DNA of 64,000 nucleotides. It comes from Nageia nagi. Lineage: Eukaryota; Pinophyta. The position numbers and the translations under genes are program-made. The stretch lies in the NCBI GenBank assembly GCA_050084985.1, contig JBITNC010000002.1, positions 30,628,001 through 30,692,000 on the forward strand, given 5' to 3'. Under the pieces are notes generated by a model. The model worked only from the letters and a program-made list of their open reading frames with translations. It was not told where the DNA came from and made no database searches. Below are positions 36,396-47,988 of this stretch, one piece after another. Numbering within the stretch: the stretch's first letter is position 1; each line of letters opens with the position of its first letter.

Positions 36396-37045
36396 TGTAG
36401 ATGCCTAAAAATGATTTATTATTTATTTAATAAATTATATTTAATGCATTAAAAAATTAAAAGGCAACAATGTATAAATCAAAATAAAATGCTATTATAT
36501 TGCAATACCATGTGCTAGGGTCAATGTAATATCACATACCATGGTTTATATTTTAATTTATCTTGAATATTAGAATGATTATTGTTACTTCTATGTGTTG
36601 AATTTCACTACTTTATATTTCCTTACAAGTTATAAATATGGGAGGTGAAGGTTGACATCCATATCATATCTCTTTGATAGGTGGTTGTCCTAAACATCAA
36701 ACTTATGATGTCTCTTTATGCCACCTATCCTGAGAACTTGTTAACTTTTTGAGCTCTATTATCTTTCTCCTATGCACAACATGAAATTGTTGCTCCTACA
36801 CTATCAATGATGTACCTCTTCCATGTATCCAGCGGTATGCACCTTCATGATTGAGAGGTTCAAATTTTAGGGAACAACTCTTGCATACATTATAGTGAAC
36901 ATTTGTTGAGAGCTCATCTTAAGTTCAATCGAAATCCTCCAAAGATTAATTATTGTTCTACTTTGAGTTGTTATTCATTGTATTTGTAGATAAAACTTAT
37001 TTATTTATGTACTTATTTAATATTTACACCATTTTTGGGTCTACA
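36396..37045 (+). repeat. Gypsy E 5' LTR
   Basis: 650 bp, TGTAGATGCCTAAAAATG...TTTTTGGGTCTACA, with inverted ends TGTAGA/TCTACA. TATA box TATAAATAT at 36631-36639. Aligns along its length with 50781-51511 despite many substitutions, so insertion is old. Confidence 0.9.
36631..36639 (+). promoter_or_regulatory. TATA box of gypsy E 5' LTR
   Basis: TATAAATAT, conserved in the 3' LTR at 51016-51024. Confidence 0.55.
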
Positions 37046-37061
37046 TTTTGGTGAACCCAAC
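37046..37061 (+). other. Gypsy E putative primer-binding site
   Basis: TTTTGGTGAACCCAAC follows the LTR end directly. The TGG start suits the CCA end of a tRNA; which tRNA is not determined. Confidence 0.5.
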
Positions 37062-37211
37062 ATTCTTACACACTTAGGTCTTTTGACCTAGGGCATCCTT
37101 TTGAAAAGTTATGAATCCATTCTTGCTATTGTTCATCCCCTTACCTAAAGACCTTCGGATAATAGCTAGAGAAAATGATAAAACTAGGGTTTGTTCTACC
37201 TATATTTAAAT

Positions 37212-39510
37212 ATGGATCTAAATGTAGAAAAACCTAAGGTGTCCAAAGGGAAGGTTCATTTCAATGATTTCCAAAGAAGTATTAGGCACAATCCTGATCT
37301 ACCTCTACTAGAACCTCATCCTAATGCTCCTAATGATATTGAGTCCACAAGCTCTAGCAAGAAAATGGATATGATTGATGAAACTCCTAATAGATTTGGT
37401 ACTAATATTGATTAATTTGAATTTTAAAGTGTAATCTTGAATAGTCATTTTGATGAAAGTAATGGTGAAATTCCTAAATTAGATAGAATTCCTATTCATG
37501 TTAGTTCTATACAGGAAGTGTTATCTAATAGACAAAGGTTAGAATATTTTCTTACTCATAATGCTAAAATTGTTAATAAATTATGATCTTTTAGAGGAAC
37601 ATTCTATAGCCTCAAAATCATCAGATAGTTTGTTTTCATATAAAAATGCAAGATCTATGCATCGAAGGGCTCATTCCATTAGTATGGACATCATTAACGG
37701 TGTACCTTCCTACAAACATACCACCAATAACATGATTAGGGCCAAAACAAAGGTGCATCTTGAAGAAAATACATATCCCCCATGCAATATAGTAATTGAG
37801 GATAGCAAAATGGATGATGTAGATGATAATTATGATTACCTCACCTTGAAACTTGATCACTTCAAAAGAGGTAATTCTATTACAAGTAATAATATTATAA
37901 AAGATGATAATCTTGATGATGAGTTGCAAGCATAATTAGATAAGTTTATTAAGGATTCTTATTAGATACATTCTAATTGAAAATTAAAGGAATATAATAT
38001 AAAACTAAAAATCCTTCATGATTTTCAAAAAATTGCTATCTTGCATTTAGAATCTTGCTAAAAATAAATGGATGTCTTAGTTCAAATACTTGATAAACTT
38101 GAACATGAAAGATTAAATAGAATAGGTGCGTTTGTTGTACTCAAATACAATGAACTTATAAAGGAAAAAAATCCACCTCAAAGCCCTCCACCTTCCCCAA
38201 AATAGGATTCAAATGAGGAATGCAAACAAAAGACAAAATTAGAATTAATTGGTAATGATAATAATGATTTCTTATTTTGTTTGAAGAGGCCATTAACATA
38301 TATAATTCTTACTAAAGTAATTACTAGGAAAAAGAATATTAAGTTTACTAAATTTAATGGTTTGCAAGATCCTAAGATGCATGTTAGGAAATTTTAAGAA
38401 GAGGCCATGGAATATATGCATGATAAATATATGCTTGCTAGATTGTTCTCCCATAGTCTGAAGGATGAGGCATTTAAATGGTACTTTCAGCTTCCTAAAT
38501 AGAGCATTGATAGGTATGAAGATATAATTTATCAATTTTTATAAAATTTCAAGTATAATATTGTTGAAAAATACTATTTTAAGGATTTGTGTAAAATTAA
38601 ATAATTACCTAATCAATTTATTCATGATTTTGTTAAAGTATGGACACACATTGCTAATAAAATCATTATGCCTGATCAAGATATGAAAGATACATTTTCA
38701 AATGCTTTTTCGCCTATATATAAGTTGTTGGTAATCTCTAATCATGATATGACATTATGAGATATGATGGATGTCATGTTTGAAAAATAGCCATGCATTA
38801 AAAAATTATATGCTATGCATAATAACAGTACCCCCCCCCCCCCCCCCATATCAAAAGATAGTTCAAAACTCTAAGAATAATAAAAAGCTGAAGTAAACAA
38901 TGTTAGCCATAAACAAAAAGTCAATCCTAAGCCTAGGCAAAAGTTTACACCTTTGATTGATACTATTGATAATATTCTTAATGTATTGTTAAAAGAAGAT
39001 CTTATTGAAATTCCTCTTATTATTGAGCTTAAATTTCCTAATGGTGTACCTAAAAATTTTAGATATGAGGAATTTTGCAATCATCATAGGGTTCTTGGAC
39101 ATCTAACAGGCAATTGTAGGAATTTAAAGCATATCATATAGGATTTCAATGACAAAAAGGCTATTATGATGGATGATTATACATCCTAATAATGAAAAAT
39201 TAGGGGTGTTCACTAATTCCCTACCTCTTTCACAACCAAGAGGCTGCATTGGCATGGTAAGTACTTCTAATGATTTACATTATTATTTTACTCAAAAATA
39301 TGGATGCAAGCATGATAGCCCAAACACAACTAGAAATGGAGCAAATAGCAATGTTGCTAGAGATGTGTATAACTATTCCTATGGTCCCAACAATGTGAAA
39401 AATGTGAAACTTAAGGTGCCTCTTTTTGTTTCTGCATTTGCAAAATATCTTTGGATTGAAAAACCCCCAAGGTATGTAAAGTTATTGGTTAAAATTTCAT
39501 GTTTATAATT
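37212..39510 (+). pseudogene. Gypsy E gag
   Basis: Starts at ATG 37212 (MDLNVEKPKVSKGKVHF), with an acidic, low-complexity N-terminal region. The capsid-like part at about 38330-38800 reads FNGLQDPKMHVRKF..ARLFSHSLKDEAFKWYFQLP then YEDIIYQFL, the Retrotrans_gag pattern. A nucleocapsid-like segment FCNHHRVLGHLTGNCRNLKHII at 39070-39135 has C-x2-H spacing variants of a zinc knuckle. Stops and frameshifts throughout. A 17-C run at 38831-38847 sits just after the capsid part. No protease follows. Confidence 0.75.
38831..38847. repeat. 17-base poly-C run
   Basis: Uninterrupted C from 38831 to 38847 inside broken gag; no functional reading. Length may be imprecise in any sequencing. Confidence 0.9.
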
Positions 39511-40100
39511 GTAGTGTATATTATCTATGTTGTGCATCTATATGGCCATTATGAATTATTGCTTCTTCATCACATGAATTGATTTCTTTTTCTTCTTCAT
39601 GATGATTTATACTTGCATTATTTCTTTATTTCATGGTCTCTCTCATGATTGGTCATGTCGCTAGTGGCACATTGGGTCTATTTCACATCATTAACAACAT
39701 GATTTTCCTAGGATAGATTATAAAAGGATAGTATTTTATTCATGGTTATCATGTTTGGAGTTAGTTGGGAAGCTTACTCATTGTTTTGCATATGTCTAAT
39801 AAGAAAAATGGCCAAAAGTTTGATTGGGTCCTTCTTTCACTTTTGGTACCTAAATTTTGGATTGATTTATCTTTTTTAAAAGAGATTGGTATTTTGTGCA
39901 ATGAATTGTAAAATTATTGAATTTCATGATTTGTGATTTGTTAAGATGCTCTTTATGATTGTGTGAAATTAAATTTATTAAGTGCATAGTATCCTTTTAG
40001 AAAATTTTGTTATAACACAAAATTAAAACCTTGCAAATTTAAAATACATTCATAATCACATGAAAAAGATATCAAACACATGAATTGAGTTAAAAAATGG

Positions 40101-40139
<39 letters not shown>

Positions 40140-40233
40140 AAATATGAGTACAAAATGGAGAGGTCCCATATCTATAGCCCTCACTGAGGAGGAGCATTGC
40201 CACCACTACTGGCAGTATCTCATGTCCTAGCCT
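39511..40233. other. No gene; AT microsatellite at about 40106-40137
   Basis: Tail of gypsy E after gag. Contains GCTAGTGGC near 39660, one of the motifs repeated in E. Nothing else recognised. Confidence 0.4.
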
Positions 40234-40731
40234 TGTTGGAATGTATAATGCATTATTGTAAAGGTTTGTATTAATCCTATTTGTAAATTCATTAATACTT
40301 AAGGGTATCATTTGATACCTTAAGTATTTAAGTGAATATGATAATGTAACTTGTCCTACACTCCATGTCATGAGCATGCCCCTAGGGTAAAAGGATGTGT
40401 ATGGCATGCTTTTATGCATTAGATAAAAGGGTGATCCAAAGAGGGACTTTATCATATCAATAGAAGGCTTTATCTTTGTGATCACACACCAATTTGTGAA
40501 TTAAACCTATGCTATAGGATAGTGTTTAGGAGAAAAGTGTAGGAGGATTATCAGAGTTCAAATTTGTTAAGAAGAGAGATCTAGTTAGTGAATGTACTCC
40601 TAGTTGGAGGAACCACTTACATATTGTGTTATCTTTATGAGATTGCTTTATGAGTTTGTTAGATGTGTATTGTGATCTTTCATATGATCTTGGGATATTA
40701 GAGTTGTTTATGTTATATTACAACTCCTTCA
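40234..40731 (+). repeat. Solo copia LTR K (family of D and I)
   Basis: 498 bp, TGTTGGAATGTATAATGC...AACTCCTTCA. Flanks agcct (40229-40233) and accct (40732-40736), a 4/5 target-site duplication. No polypurine tract, primer site or internal sequence adjoins it, as expected after LTR-LTR recombination. Confidence 0.85.
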
Positions 40732-41089
40732 ACCCTAACCCTCTATTTGCTCCCACTAGTTGTTGTTCTTGAGGTATTTCTGGAGATCTCACTCACGGTC
40801 ACTCCATGACTCTCTAGGTGTGTCTTAGTACTCATGTACTTCAAATTAAGGGTGGTGATTTTCTTATCCTTGGCCTTAATCCTATCCATCTATCCCTCAA
40901 TAAAATACCATTTCTAGTCTAGAGGGGGCATAGTCAGTCTCTCTTGCAATCTCTTTATGGATTTCTCTAGAGTAGCAATTTATGCATCCCTCTTGGCTAG
41001 AGTATCCTATAATATCATAACTTGGGCCTCCATGGGCCTCAACCTAATGACCTATGCTTCTAGGGAAGTGATCCACTTGTTTGCATCTC

Positions 41090-41170
41090 CTACAATAAAT
41101 ACAATTCATGGTTAGTTGCATGTTCTTACATGAGTAATAATTGAAAATATTAGCTTACATAATCTCTTAC
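41090..41170 (-). other. Intron in the antisense PMD gene
   Basis: On the minus strand GTAAGAG at 41170 and TTGTAG ending at 41090 (81 bp). Removal joins VAP-A|GA-DANKWITSLEA in frame. The intron lies antisense to the retrotransposon, so it is not an intron of the element's genomic RNA. Confidence 0.6.
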
Positions 41171-41854
41171 TTGGTGCCACTAAGGGCATAGTTGTAGTTA
41201 TCATGACCAATCCTAGTGCTCCTAGTACCTCTCCCTCCTACACCAGTATATCATGAATGGGGTTATTCACCTGATATGAATCATTCTTCATTGATCCCTC
41301 ACTAGCAACCTCATCCCCCTCCTCATCTTCTTCATCATCCATCCTTATGTATTTGAGATAGACTCCTACCCACCATGTCATGTAATCAAGGGAAACCCTA
41401 GGATCCATGGATATATTAGAAGCATCATGCAATATCCTAGGCTCCTCTCATGTGAGCCTCCATGATTGTATCATCTACATCCTTATAGACATGTCCCTCT
41501 CATCCATGTAGCATCAATATTATATTGGAATTGGTAGGATCCCTTGCTAGATCTTGAACTATCATAGTATCCATTATGGATGGTAAGGCTCCACCACCTT
41601 CATTTGGGTATAGAAGAAGTAATCTTGGTGAACCCATGCCAGCTAGTGTGCATCTACATCCTAAATAAATTCTTGATAACACACCCAAATTAGGTCCTTA
41701 ACCTGGATTCCATCGACCTATCATCTCCTCTCCTCTAACGAGTGGAGGTACCTATATCCTCCACTTTTGTAGGTACAACATACCAAGGAAATATCCCTTG
41801 GATCCTTCCTCTCTTGTTGCAATCCCATGGGATATGATAATGTGTTCATATGAT

Positions 41855-41859
41855 CAAAT
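41855..41859. repeat. Target-site duplication CAAAT of copia F (left)
   Basis: CAAAT immediately before TGTTGG; repeated at 47984-47988. Confidence 0.85.
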
Positions 41860-42118
41860 TGTTGGATTATTTCAACATTAGCCTAAGTAATTAGCATTAT
41901 TAGATTAATTAAATAAATGGTCAATGTCTAACCAAAACTATAGTTGTTGAGAATCTTCTATACATAGAGTTCTGTTAGAGGTAGTCAGTTTTTTAAGTTA
42001 GTGAATAGTTGTCATGTTCATCTGCAAGTTGTTCTTTCAGTCTATTTTGGGTTAATCCATGACCTATATATGTAATTGTGTTCTCATGCTTCAATAGATT
42101 AATTGAATATTATTCTCA
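41860..42118 (+). repeat. Copia F 5' LTR
   Basis: TGTTGGATTATTTC...ATTATTCTCA, 259 bp; a TATA-like TATATA occurs at about 42065-42070. Short LTR typical of Tnt1/Sire-unlike copia lineages (family not assigned). Confidence 0.92.
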
Positions 42119-42121
42119 TTC

Positions 42122-42133
42122 TGGTATCAGAGC
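42122..42133 (+). other. Copia F primer-binding site
   Basis: TGGTATCAGAGC, three bases inside the LTR; matches the complement of the 3' end of plant initiator tRNA-Met used by most plant copia elements. Confidence 0.9.
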
Positions 42134-42677
42134 TGGTTTGATTCAAAAGGATCAAAACTTGTGAATAACAATTAGTTGGGTGAGCTTTGAAGGAAGCCCA
42201 CACCACTGATCTCTTGTGTTGTTCCTTATGCGAGGAAATCTACATAGCGAGTACTGGAGGTGCTCTAAGTGAAGGAGAAGTCTGTTGCAGAGGTGAAAAG
42301 TGATGTTGGAGCTCATGGAGTTTTAGATGGATCTACATGTAGCGCATGTTTTTTTGGCCTATGGGTTTAGGATCCCCACTCCTTGCATTTGAGAGCTTTT
42401 CTCATGCTTTATTTAGTTGGCACCTTTGGCTACGAGATCATTTGCTTGGAAGCTCATCTCCCTGCCTCTGCCACTGCTGCTTTGCATCATTGCTTGATTG
42501 CAATAGGCTTCACACTTTACCAACCACTGCTAATAATGGAAAATATTCTGATCTGGCCATGCATCCTTCACTTAGCTCCTCACACAACTCTACTGGTAGC
42601 CTTCCTATCTGCTACTTCATTGTTAGCCTCCTTAAGCCACTGACATGCCATCTAACTACCTCTTGCTCCTCCCCAAG

Positions 42678-43457
42678 ATGGTTGTAACTACTTCATTGTG
42701 TTTCACATGATCTGCATCCACATCGACATTATCCTCCTATGATTCATGTCTTTGCTATACATCATCATCTGGTGGTCATCGTTGCCCTTCCATGAAGCTA
42801 CTACTCAAAGTGTAAGAGTGTTCCTCAAGGCATTTCTTGCATGGCCATTTCTTTACTGCTGCTATGCATCGTCATTCCAATTTCAACCCTCTTGCTTACC
42901 TACATGAGCTTGCAACCTGGTCACTGGTCAAGTCAACTTATGAAGACATCAAGCTACCAGGCTTAATAATCTGAGAAATGCTTACTATGTTATGAGCTGA
43001 CAGGTGTCATGCAACTCTATGTGATCTTCTTACGAGTGATGCCTATGCAAATTTTGATGAAGAAGTTCATTTATTTGGACTACATGCTATTTTTGCTACC
43101 CTAAAAGAATACGTAGTCTTTTGTCAAACTGACGGTTATGAAGGAGATACTAAAGAAGAAGATTCTTTTAATAGTGGTTCACCACCCAATAATAGTGAAG
43201 ATTCTGATTATGAGCCAGAGGAGCTTGTTGAAGATGAATGATCAGAAATGATTGGAGAAAATTTTCTTAAGCCATAAGAACCTAAGATCATCATCATCAG
43301 TGATAGTGATGACTACACACCTGCTCCACAACCACTGTAACTCATCATCATCCAAGATAGTGATGAAGACATTCCTAACGTAGTTGTTGGTGATGATCAA
43401 TTCTCCATTTATGATGATAACTTTGGGTATAGTGAACCCTGGGAGATGAATGCATAA
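42678..43457 (+). pseudogene. Extra reading frame upstream of copia F gag
   Basis: 260-codon frame from a possible ATG at 42678 to TAA at 43455, upstream of gag, with several in-frame stops that fit CGA to TGA or CAA to TAA (for example 42972, 42993, 43239). Between stops the sequence is protein-like: FNPLAYLHELATWSLVKSTYE (42880-42942), CDLLTSDAYANFDEEVHLFG, then an acidic Ser-rich tail with PPNNSEDSDYEPEELVEDE. Two similar short motifs, KIIIISDSDDY (about 43290) and LIIIQDSDEDI (about 43350), fit SUMO-interaction motifs (hydrophobic core then acidic/Ser). Function unknown; it is not gag or env-like by sight. The start is uncertain. Confidence 0.5.
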
Positions 43458-43547
43458 ATAAAAGTTGTAACTATCCCTATTGTGTAACAATTGTTTATTT
43501 TTATATCTCTTTATAATATATTTCCTTGTATCTATTATTAGTTAACA

Positions 43548-46500
43548 ATGACTGGTGTTAACAATTCCTTGCCCATTCCTAAGTTTAATGGCACAAAATA
43601 CGAATATTGCTCCACTCGTATGAGGACCTTACTCATCAGAAAAGGACTATGGAATATTGTAGTTTCAGGCTACATCGAGCCTGATGATTGGACTACTCTC
43701 AATGAAGCTAATATAAAAGCAAAGGAAGAAGACCAAAATAAAGATTCATTGGCTCTTTCTCACATTCAGTTTGCATTAACTGAGAGTTTATTTCCAAGGA
43801 TAGCCTCATGTCTAATTGCCTTTGATGCTTGGAAAGCATTACAAGATGCCTATCAAGGCAATACACAAGTGAAGCAAGTGAGGCTTCAAACCTTAAAATG
43901 AGAGTTTGAGAATCTAAAAATGAACGAGGATGAAGTAGTTGGTGACTATTATGTTCATGTTAAAGCAATAGTCAATCACATGAAGACACTCGATGAGGAT
44001 GTTACAGCCGAAGTTGTTATGAAGAAAATACTACTCACACTACCTCGGAAATGGAACCATATTCAATCATCATTGAGGAGTCAAAGGATCTTACTACCCT
44101 CTTTTTTGATGTACTAATCGGTTCATTGATGTCTCATAAGGAGAGACTTCAAGAGAGCTCATCTTCAAGTTTTGGAGGTGATGATAAACCATTTTCAACT
44201 CAAGGATGAGGTCAAGGTAGAGGACAAAGATGAGGACAATCAGCTAAAGGACAATCTCATGGTAGTGGTAGATCTCAAGGTAGAGGCAACCACAATACAG
44301 ATAGAGGATCTGGAAATAGCCAAGGTGGTAACCGCAGAGGTTCCCATGGACAAGGTCAATCTTCTCGAGGAAGAGGTAGTGGTGACAAGTCAAACAAAGA
44401 AGGTCATTATTCCCACAAGCTTGGTCACTTTGCTCAAGAATGTCAATTGAAAGCTTCTCAAACTGGGAAAGGTAATGCAAATTACAAAGAAGAGGAAGCA
44501 AAAGAATCTTCTCCAAATCTCTTTCTCACATATGACCAGTCCCATCAAAATCTCAATACAAATTGGATTTTAGATACTGGTTGTTCCAATCACATGAGCG
44601 GTAAAAAGGAGTTATTTGCTATAATAGATTCCTCCTACCAATCAAAGATTAAGTTGGGCGATGATAAAGAACTACAAGTTTCTGGCATGGGAGCAATGGA
44701 GGTTCCAACACAAGAAGGTGTTAAAAAGGTACATGATATCTATTACACTCCTAACCTAAAGCACAATTTGCTTAGTGTAGGAAAAATGATGGAAAATGGC
44801 TATAAGCTTGTTTTTGAAAATGGTAGTTGTGTCATGTTTGATAAGAAAAATTGTAATAGGATATTCACCTCTGTACCTATGACCAAAAATCAGTTATTTC
44901 CTCTTAATTTTGGATACCTTGATACTGCCCAACTTGCTAATGTAGTCATTGAGAATCCAAGTGTCCTTTGGCACTTGCGATATGGTCATCTGAAATTTGA
45001 CAGTTTGAAGTTGTTAACTTCTCAAAACATGGTCAATGGACTGCCTAGAGTTCAAGCAATCAAGGAGGTATGCGAAGGATGTGCTTTGGGAAAGAATGCA
45101 AGGACTAAGTTTCCTAAAGGTCAAGCATGGTGAGCATGTTATCCATTATAGTTGGTCCATTCAGATATTTGCGGTCCAATGCAAACCAGAAGCATGGGTA
45201 ACCATCGTTACTTCCTTACTTTCATTGATGATTTTTCAAGATTTTGTTGGGTTTATTTCTTGAAAACAAAGGATGAAGTTTTTGCCTGCTTCCAAGATTT
45301 CAAAACTACTACTGAGACACATAGTGGTTTTTTGGTTAAGTGTTTAAGAATTGATAATGGGAGAAAGTTTTATTCAATTGAATTTCTTTAGTTTTGTCAT
45401 AAGAATGGGGTTAAAAGGCAATTTACCACTTCTTATACTCCCCAACAAAATGGTGTAGCTGAGCATAAGAATCGCACACTTGTTGAAATGGCTAGATACA
45501 TGCTCTAGACAAAGTGGTTATCTTATATGTATTAGGGTGAAGCTATTCAGACCAGTGTCTATCTTTTGAACAGATGTCCTACTTCTAGTTTGGATGGCAT
45601 TACACCGTATGAGGGTTGGTATGGTAGGAAACCAAATGTTGCACACTTACGAGTTTTTGGTTGTCTTGCATATGCTCATGTTCCTAATGAGATAAGGAGA
45701 ATGCTTGATCCGAAGATTCAAGCCTATATTTTCATTGGCTACTATGAGTCTACCAAGGGGTATCGACTCTATAATCCAAAAATACATCAACTTGTCATCT
45801 CGTGCGATGTGATTTTTGATGAAGGGGGAGTATGGGGTCATCAAAAATTATATGTTGATGATGGATCTCAAGCTAAAGATTCTTCCTTAGTACAGCCATG
45901 TGACAAGAAAAGTGGTGTGACTTCTTTAGATGCTACTTCTAGTTCTCTAGAACCAAAGGTTTCACGTTGGACCAGAATTCCATCAGCTGTAAAACAAGTT
46001 CAACAAAATCATCCATCTACTCAAATGTTGGATGCAAATTTTTAGAAAAGATTCACTAGAAGCCAAGCTAGTGAAATTAATGATGTCTTAAAGAGACTTG
46101 AAAATATGCACTTATATGGAGATGATAATTCTCAAGAACCCAAGGGGGATATGGTAAACTATGCACTAATGACTAGTGCTGAGCTAGAGCCATCTAGCTA
46201 TGAACAAGCATGTAAGTATGATATATGGTAGAATGCTATGCAAGCTGAAATAGATTCCATAAACAAGAATGACACTTGGGAGCTTGTAGAGCTTCCACAA
46301 GGAAAGAAATGTGTTGGTTGCAAATGGGTCTATAAGACCAAGATCAAAGCAGATGGAAGCATTGATAAACATAAAGCAAGGTTAGTAGCAAAATTTTTTA
46401 CTCAAAAGTATGGAATTGACTATGAGGAAACATTTGCTCCTGTCGCATGATAGGAAACTATTATATTAGCACTTTCATTGGCTCCTCACAAAGGATGGAA

Positions 46501-47715
46501 CATTCAACATATGGATGTTAAAAGTGCATTCTTAAATGGATTTTTGAATGAAGAGGTTTTTGTGCATCAACCTCAAGGCTTTGAGAAACAAGGTAAGGAG
46601 AACCTTGTTTACAAGTTAAAGAAATCATTGTATGGATTAAAATAGGCACCAAGAGTATGGTATTCTCATATTGATAGTTACTTCAACAAATATGGATTCA
46701 CTAGGAGCAAAAGTGAACCTACACTCTACTATGTGAACAAAGGTAAAGATATCCTACTGGTGTGTTTGTATGTGGATGATCTTATCTTCATGGGTAATAG
46801 TACCAAATTAAATAAGGATTTCAAGAATTCTATGATGCAAGAATTTGAGATGACAGATTTAGGTTTGATGCATTACTTTCTAGGAATGGAAGTACATCAA
46901 AAGGAAAATAAGATCTTCATATGTCAACTTAAGTACATTAAGGACATGCTGAGGAAATTTGCTATGGAGAAGTGCAAGCCAGTTGCAACTCCAATAGGAC
47001 ATGGGATTCATCTAAGCAAAGAATATGGAGCATCAAAAGTTGACAAGATGAATTACAAAAGTATGGTTGGGAGTTTAATGTTTCTCACCAACACAAAGCC
47101 AGATATTCAGTATGTAGTTTCCCTTATTTCACGATTTATGTTTGATCCTTCAGAACTTCATCTGCAAGCCAAAAAAAGAATCTTGCAATATATAAAAGTT
47201 ACAATGGATTATGGGATCCATTACTACAAAATAGATGCTATCAAGTTGGTTGGATTTAGTGATAGTGATTGGGGAAGCAACATAGATGATAGAAAGTCTA
47301 CCTCAGGAAATTGTTTTAGTCTAGGGTCAGGACTAATTTCTTGGTGTTCAAAAAAGTAGATAGTTGTAGCACTATCATCTACCGAGGTTGAGTACATAGC
47401 AATCACACATGCTACTACTCAAGCATTATGGCTATGAAAGGTACTTGAAGAAATTTGTGAAAAACAAAATGGTCCTACCATTTTGTATAGTGATAATATG
47501 AGTGCCATCCACTTGGCCCATAATCTGATCCACCATAAAAGGTTAAAGCACTTTGATATGAAATATCATTTCATCGAGACATGGTGGATAAGAAAGTGAT
47601 TGAGCTAAGGCATTGCAATACTTAGGACAACATTGTTGACATTTTTACTAAAGGAGTTGCTAAAGCTCAGTTTTTAAAGTTGAGAGATTGCTTGGTCAAG
47701 CCCTCTCATCTTTAA
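43548..47715 (+). pseudogene. Copia F gag-pol polyprotein, decayed
   Basis: Gag starts MTGVNNSLPIPKFNG at 43548. Frame changes near 44065 and 47575. In order: gag; Gly/Arg/Gln-rich segment (44200-44390); a zinc knuckle in which both first Cys are lost (G-x2-S-x4-H-x4-C, 44402-44443); protease WILDTGCSNHMSG (44561); integrase zinc region LWHLRYGHL..CEGCALGK; core HSDICGPM (45158), [21 protein letters not shown] with YVDDLIFMG (46766); RNase H SDSDWGSNIDDRKSTSG; stop TAA at 47713. Nonsense codons are mostly TGA, TAG or TAA standing where CGA, CAG, CAA or TGG is expected. Non-functional. Confidence 0.92.
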
Positions 47716-47724
47716 GGGGGAGAA
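47714..47724 (+). other. Copia F polypurine tract
   Basis: AAGGGGGAGAA immediately before the 3' LTR. Confidence 0.85.
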
Positions 47725-47983
47725 TGTTGGATTATTTCAACATTAGCCTAAGTAATTAGCATTATTAGATTAATTAAATAAATGGTCAATGTCTGACCAA
47801 AACTACAGCTATTGAGAATCTTCTATATGTAGAGTTCTATTAGAGGTAGTCAGTTTTTTGAGTTAGTGAATAGTTGTCATGTTCATCTGCAAGTTGTTCT
47901 TTCAGTCTATTCTGGGTCAATCCATGACCTATATATGTAATTGTGTTCTCATGCTTTAATAGATCAATTGAATATTGTTCTCA
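47725..47983 (+). repeat. Copia F 3' LTR
   Basis: 259 bp, no indels relative to 41860-42118, 13 transitions and no transversions. Confidence 0.92.
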
Positions 47984-47988
47984 CAAAT
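47984..47988. repeat. Target-site duplication CAAAT of copia F (right)
   Basis: Matches 41855-41859; the PMD reading resumes just after it. Confidence 0.85.

Larger units (their letters stand above)
40743..41859 (-). pseudogene. PMD gene, 3' part (antisense to gypsy E)
   Basis: Continuation of the plant mobile domain gene beyond nested copia F. Minus strand: EHIISYPMGLQ..(41800-41850), GVLSRIYLGCRCTLAGMGSP (41590-41690), DPRVSLDYMTWWVGVYLKYIRM with an acidic DDEEDEEGD tract (41300-41430), then after an intron a coiled-coil-like stretch MEAQVMIL-stop-DTLAKRDA-stop-IATLEKSIKRL (40950-41060), ending TSGSK-stop at 40743. Internal stops are TAG/TAA replacing probable CAG/CAA. The C-terminal coiled coil could mediate dimerisation (inference). 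Confidence 0.7.
41860..47983 (+). mobile_element. Complete copia element F, nested in the PMD gene
   Basis: 6,124 bp, two 259-bp LTRs (41860-42118, 47725-47983), TSD CAAAT, primer-binding site TGGTATCAGAGC at 42122-42133 (initiator-tRNA-Met type), polypurine tract AAGGGGGAGAA at 47714-47724. Between them: a 1.4-kb leader with an extra broken reading frame, and a decayed gag-pol. The LTRs differ at 13 of 259 sites, all transitions. Family unrelated to A/C/D/I at the LTR level. Confidence 0.95.

Noticed and set aside
40732-40745. Telomere-like accctaaccctc
   Set aside because: Less than two full units, lies at the end of a solo LTR; chance match or target-site sequence.
41500-41688. 62-codon frame as a separate gene
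   Set aside because: It is part of the PMD reading, not an independent gene.
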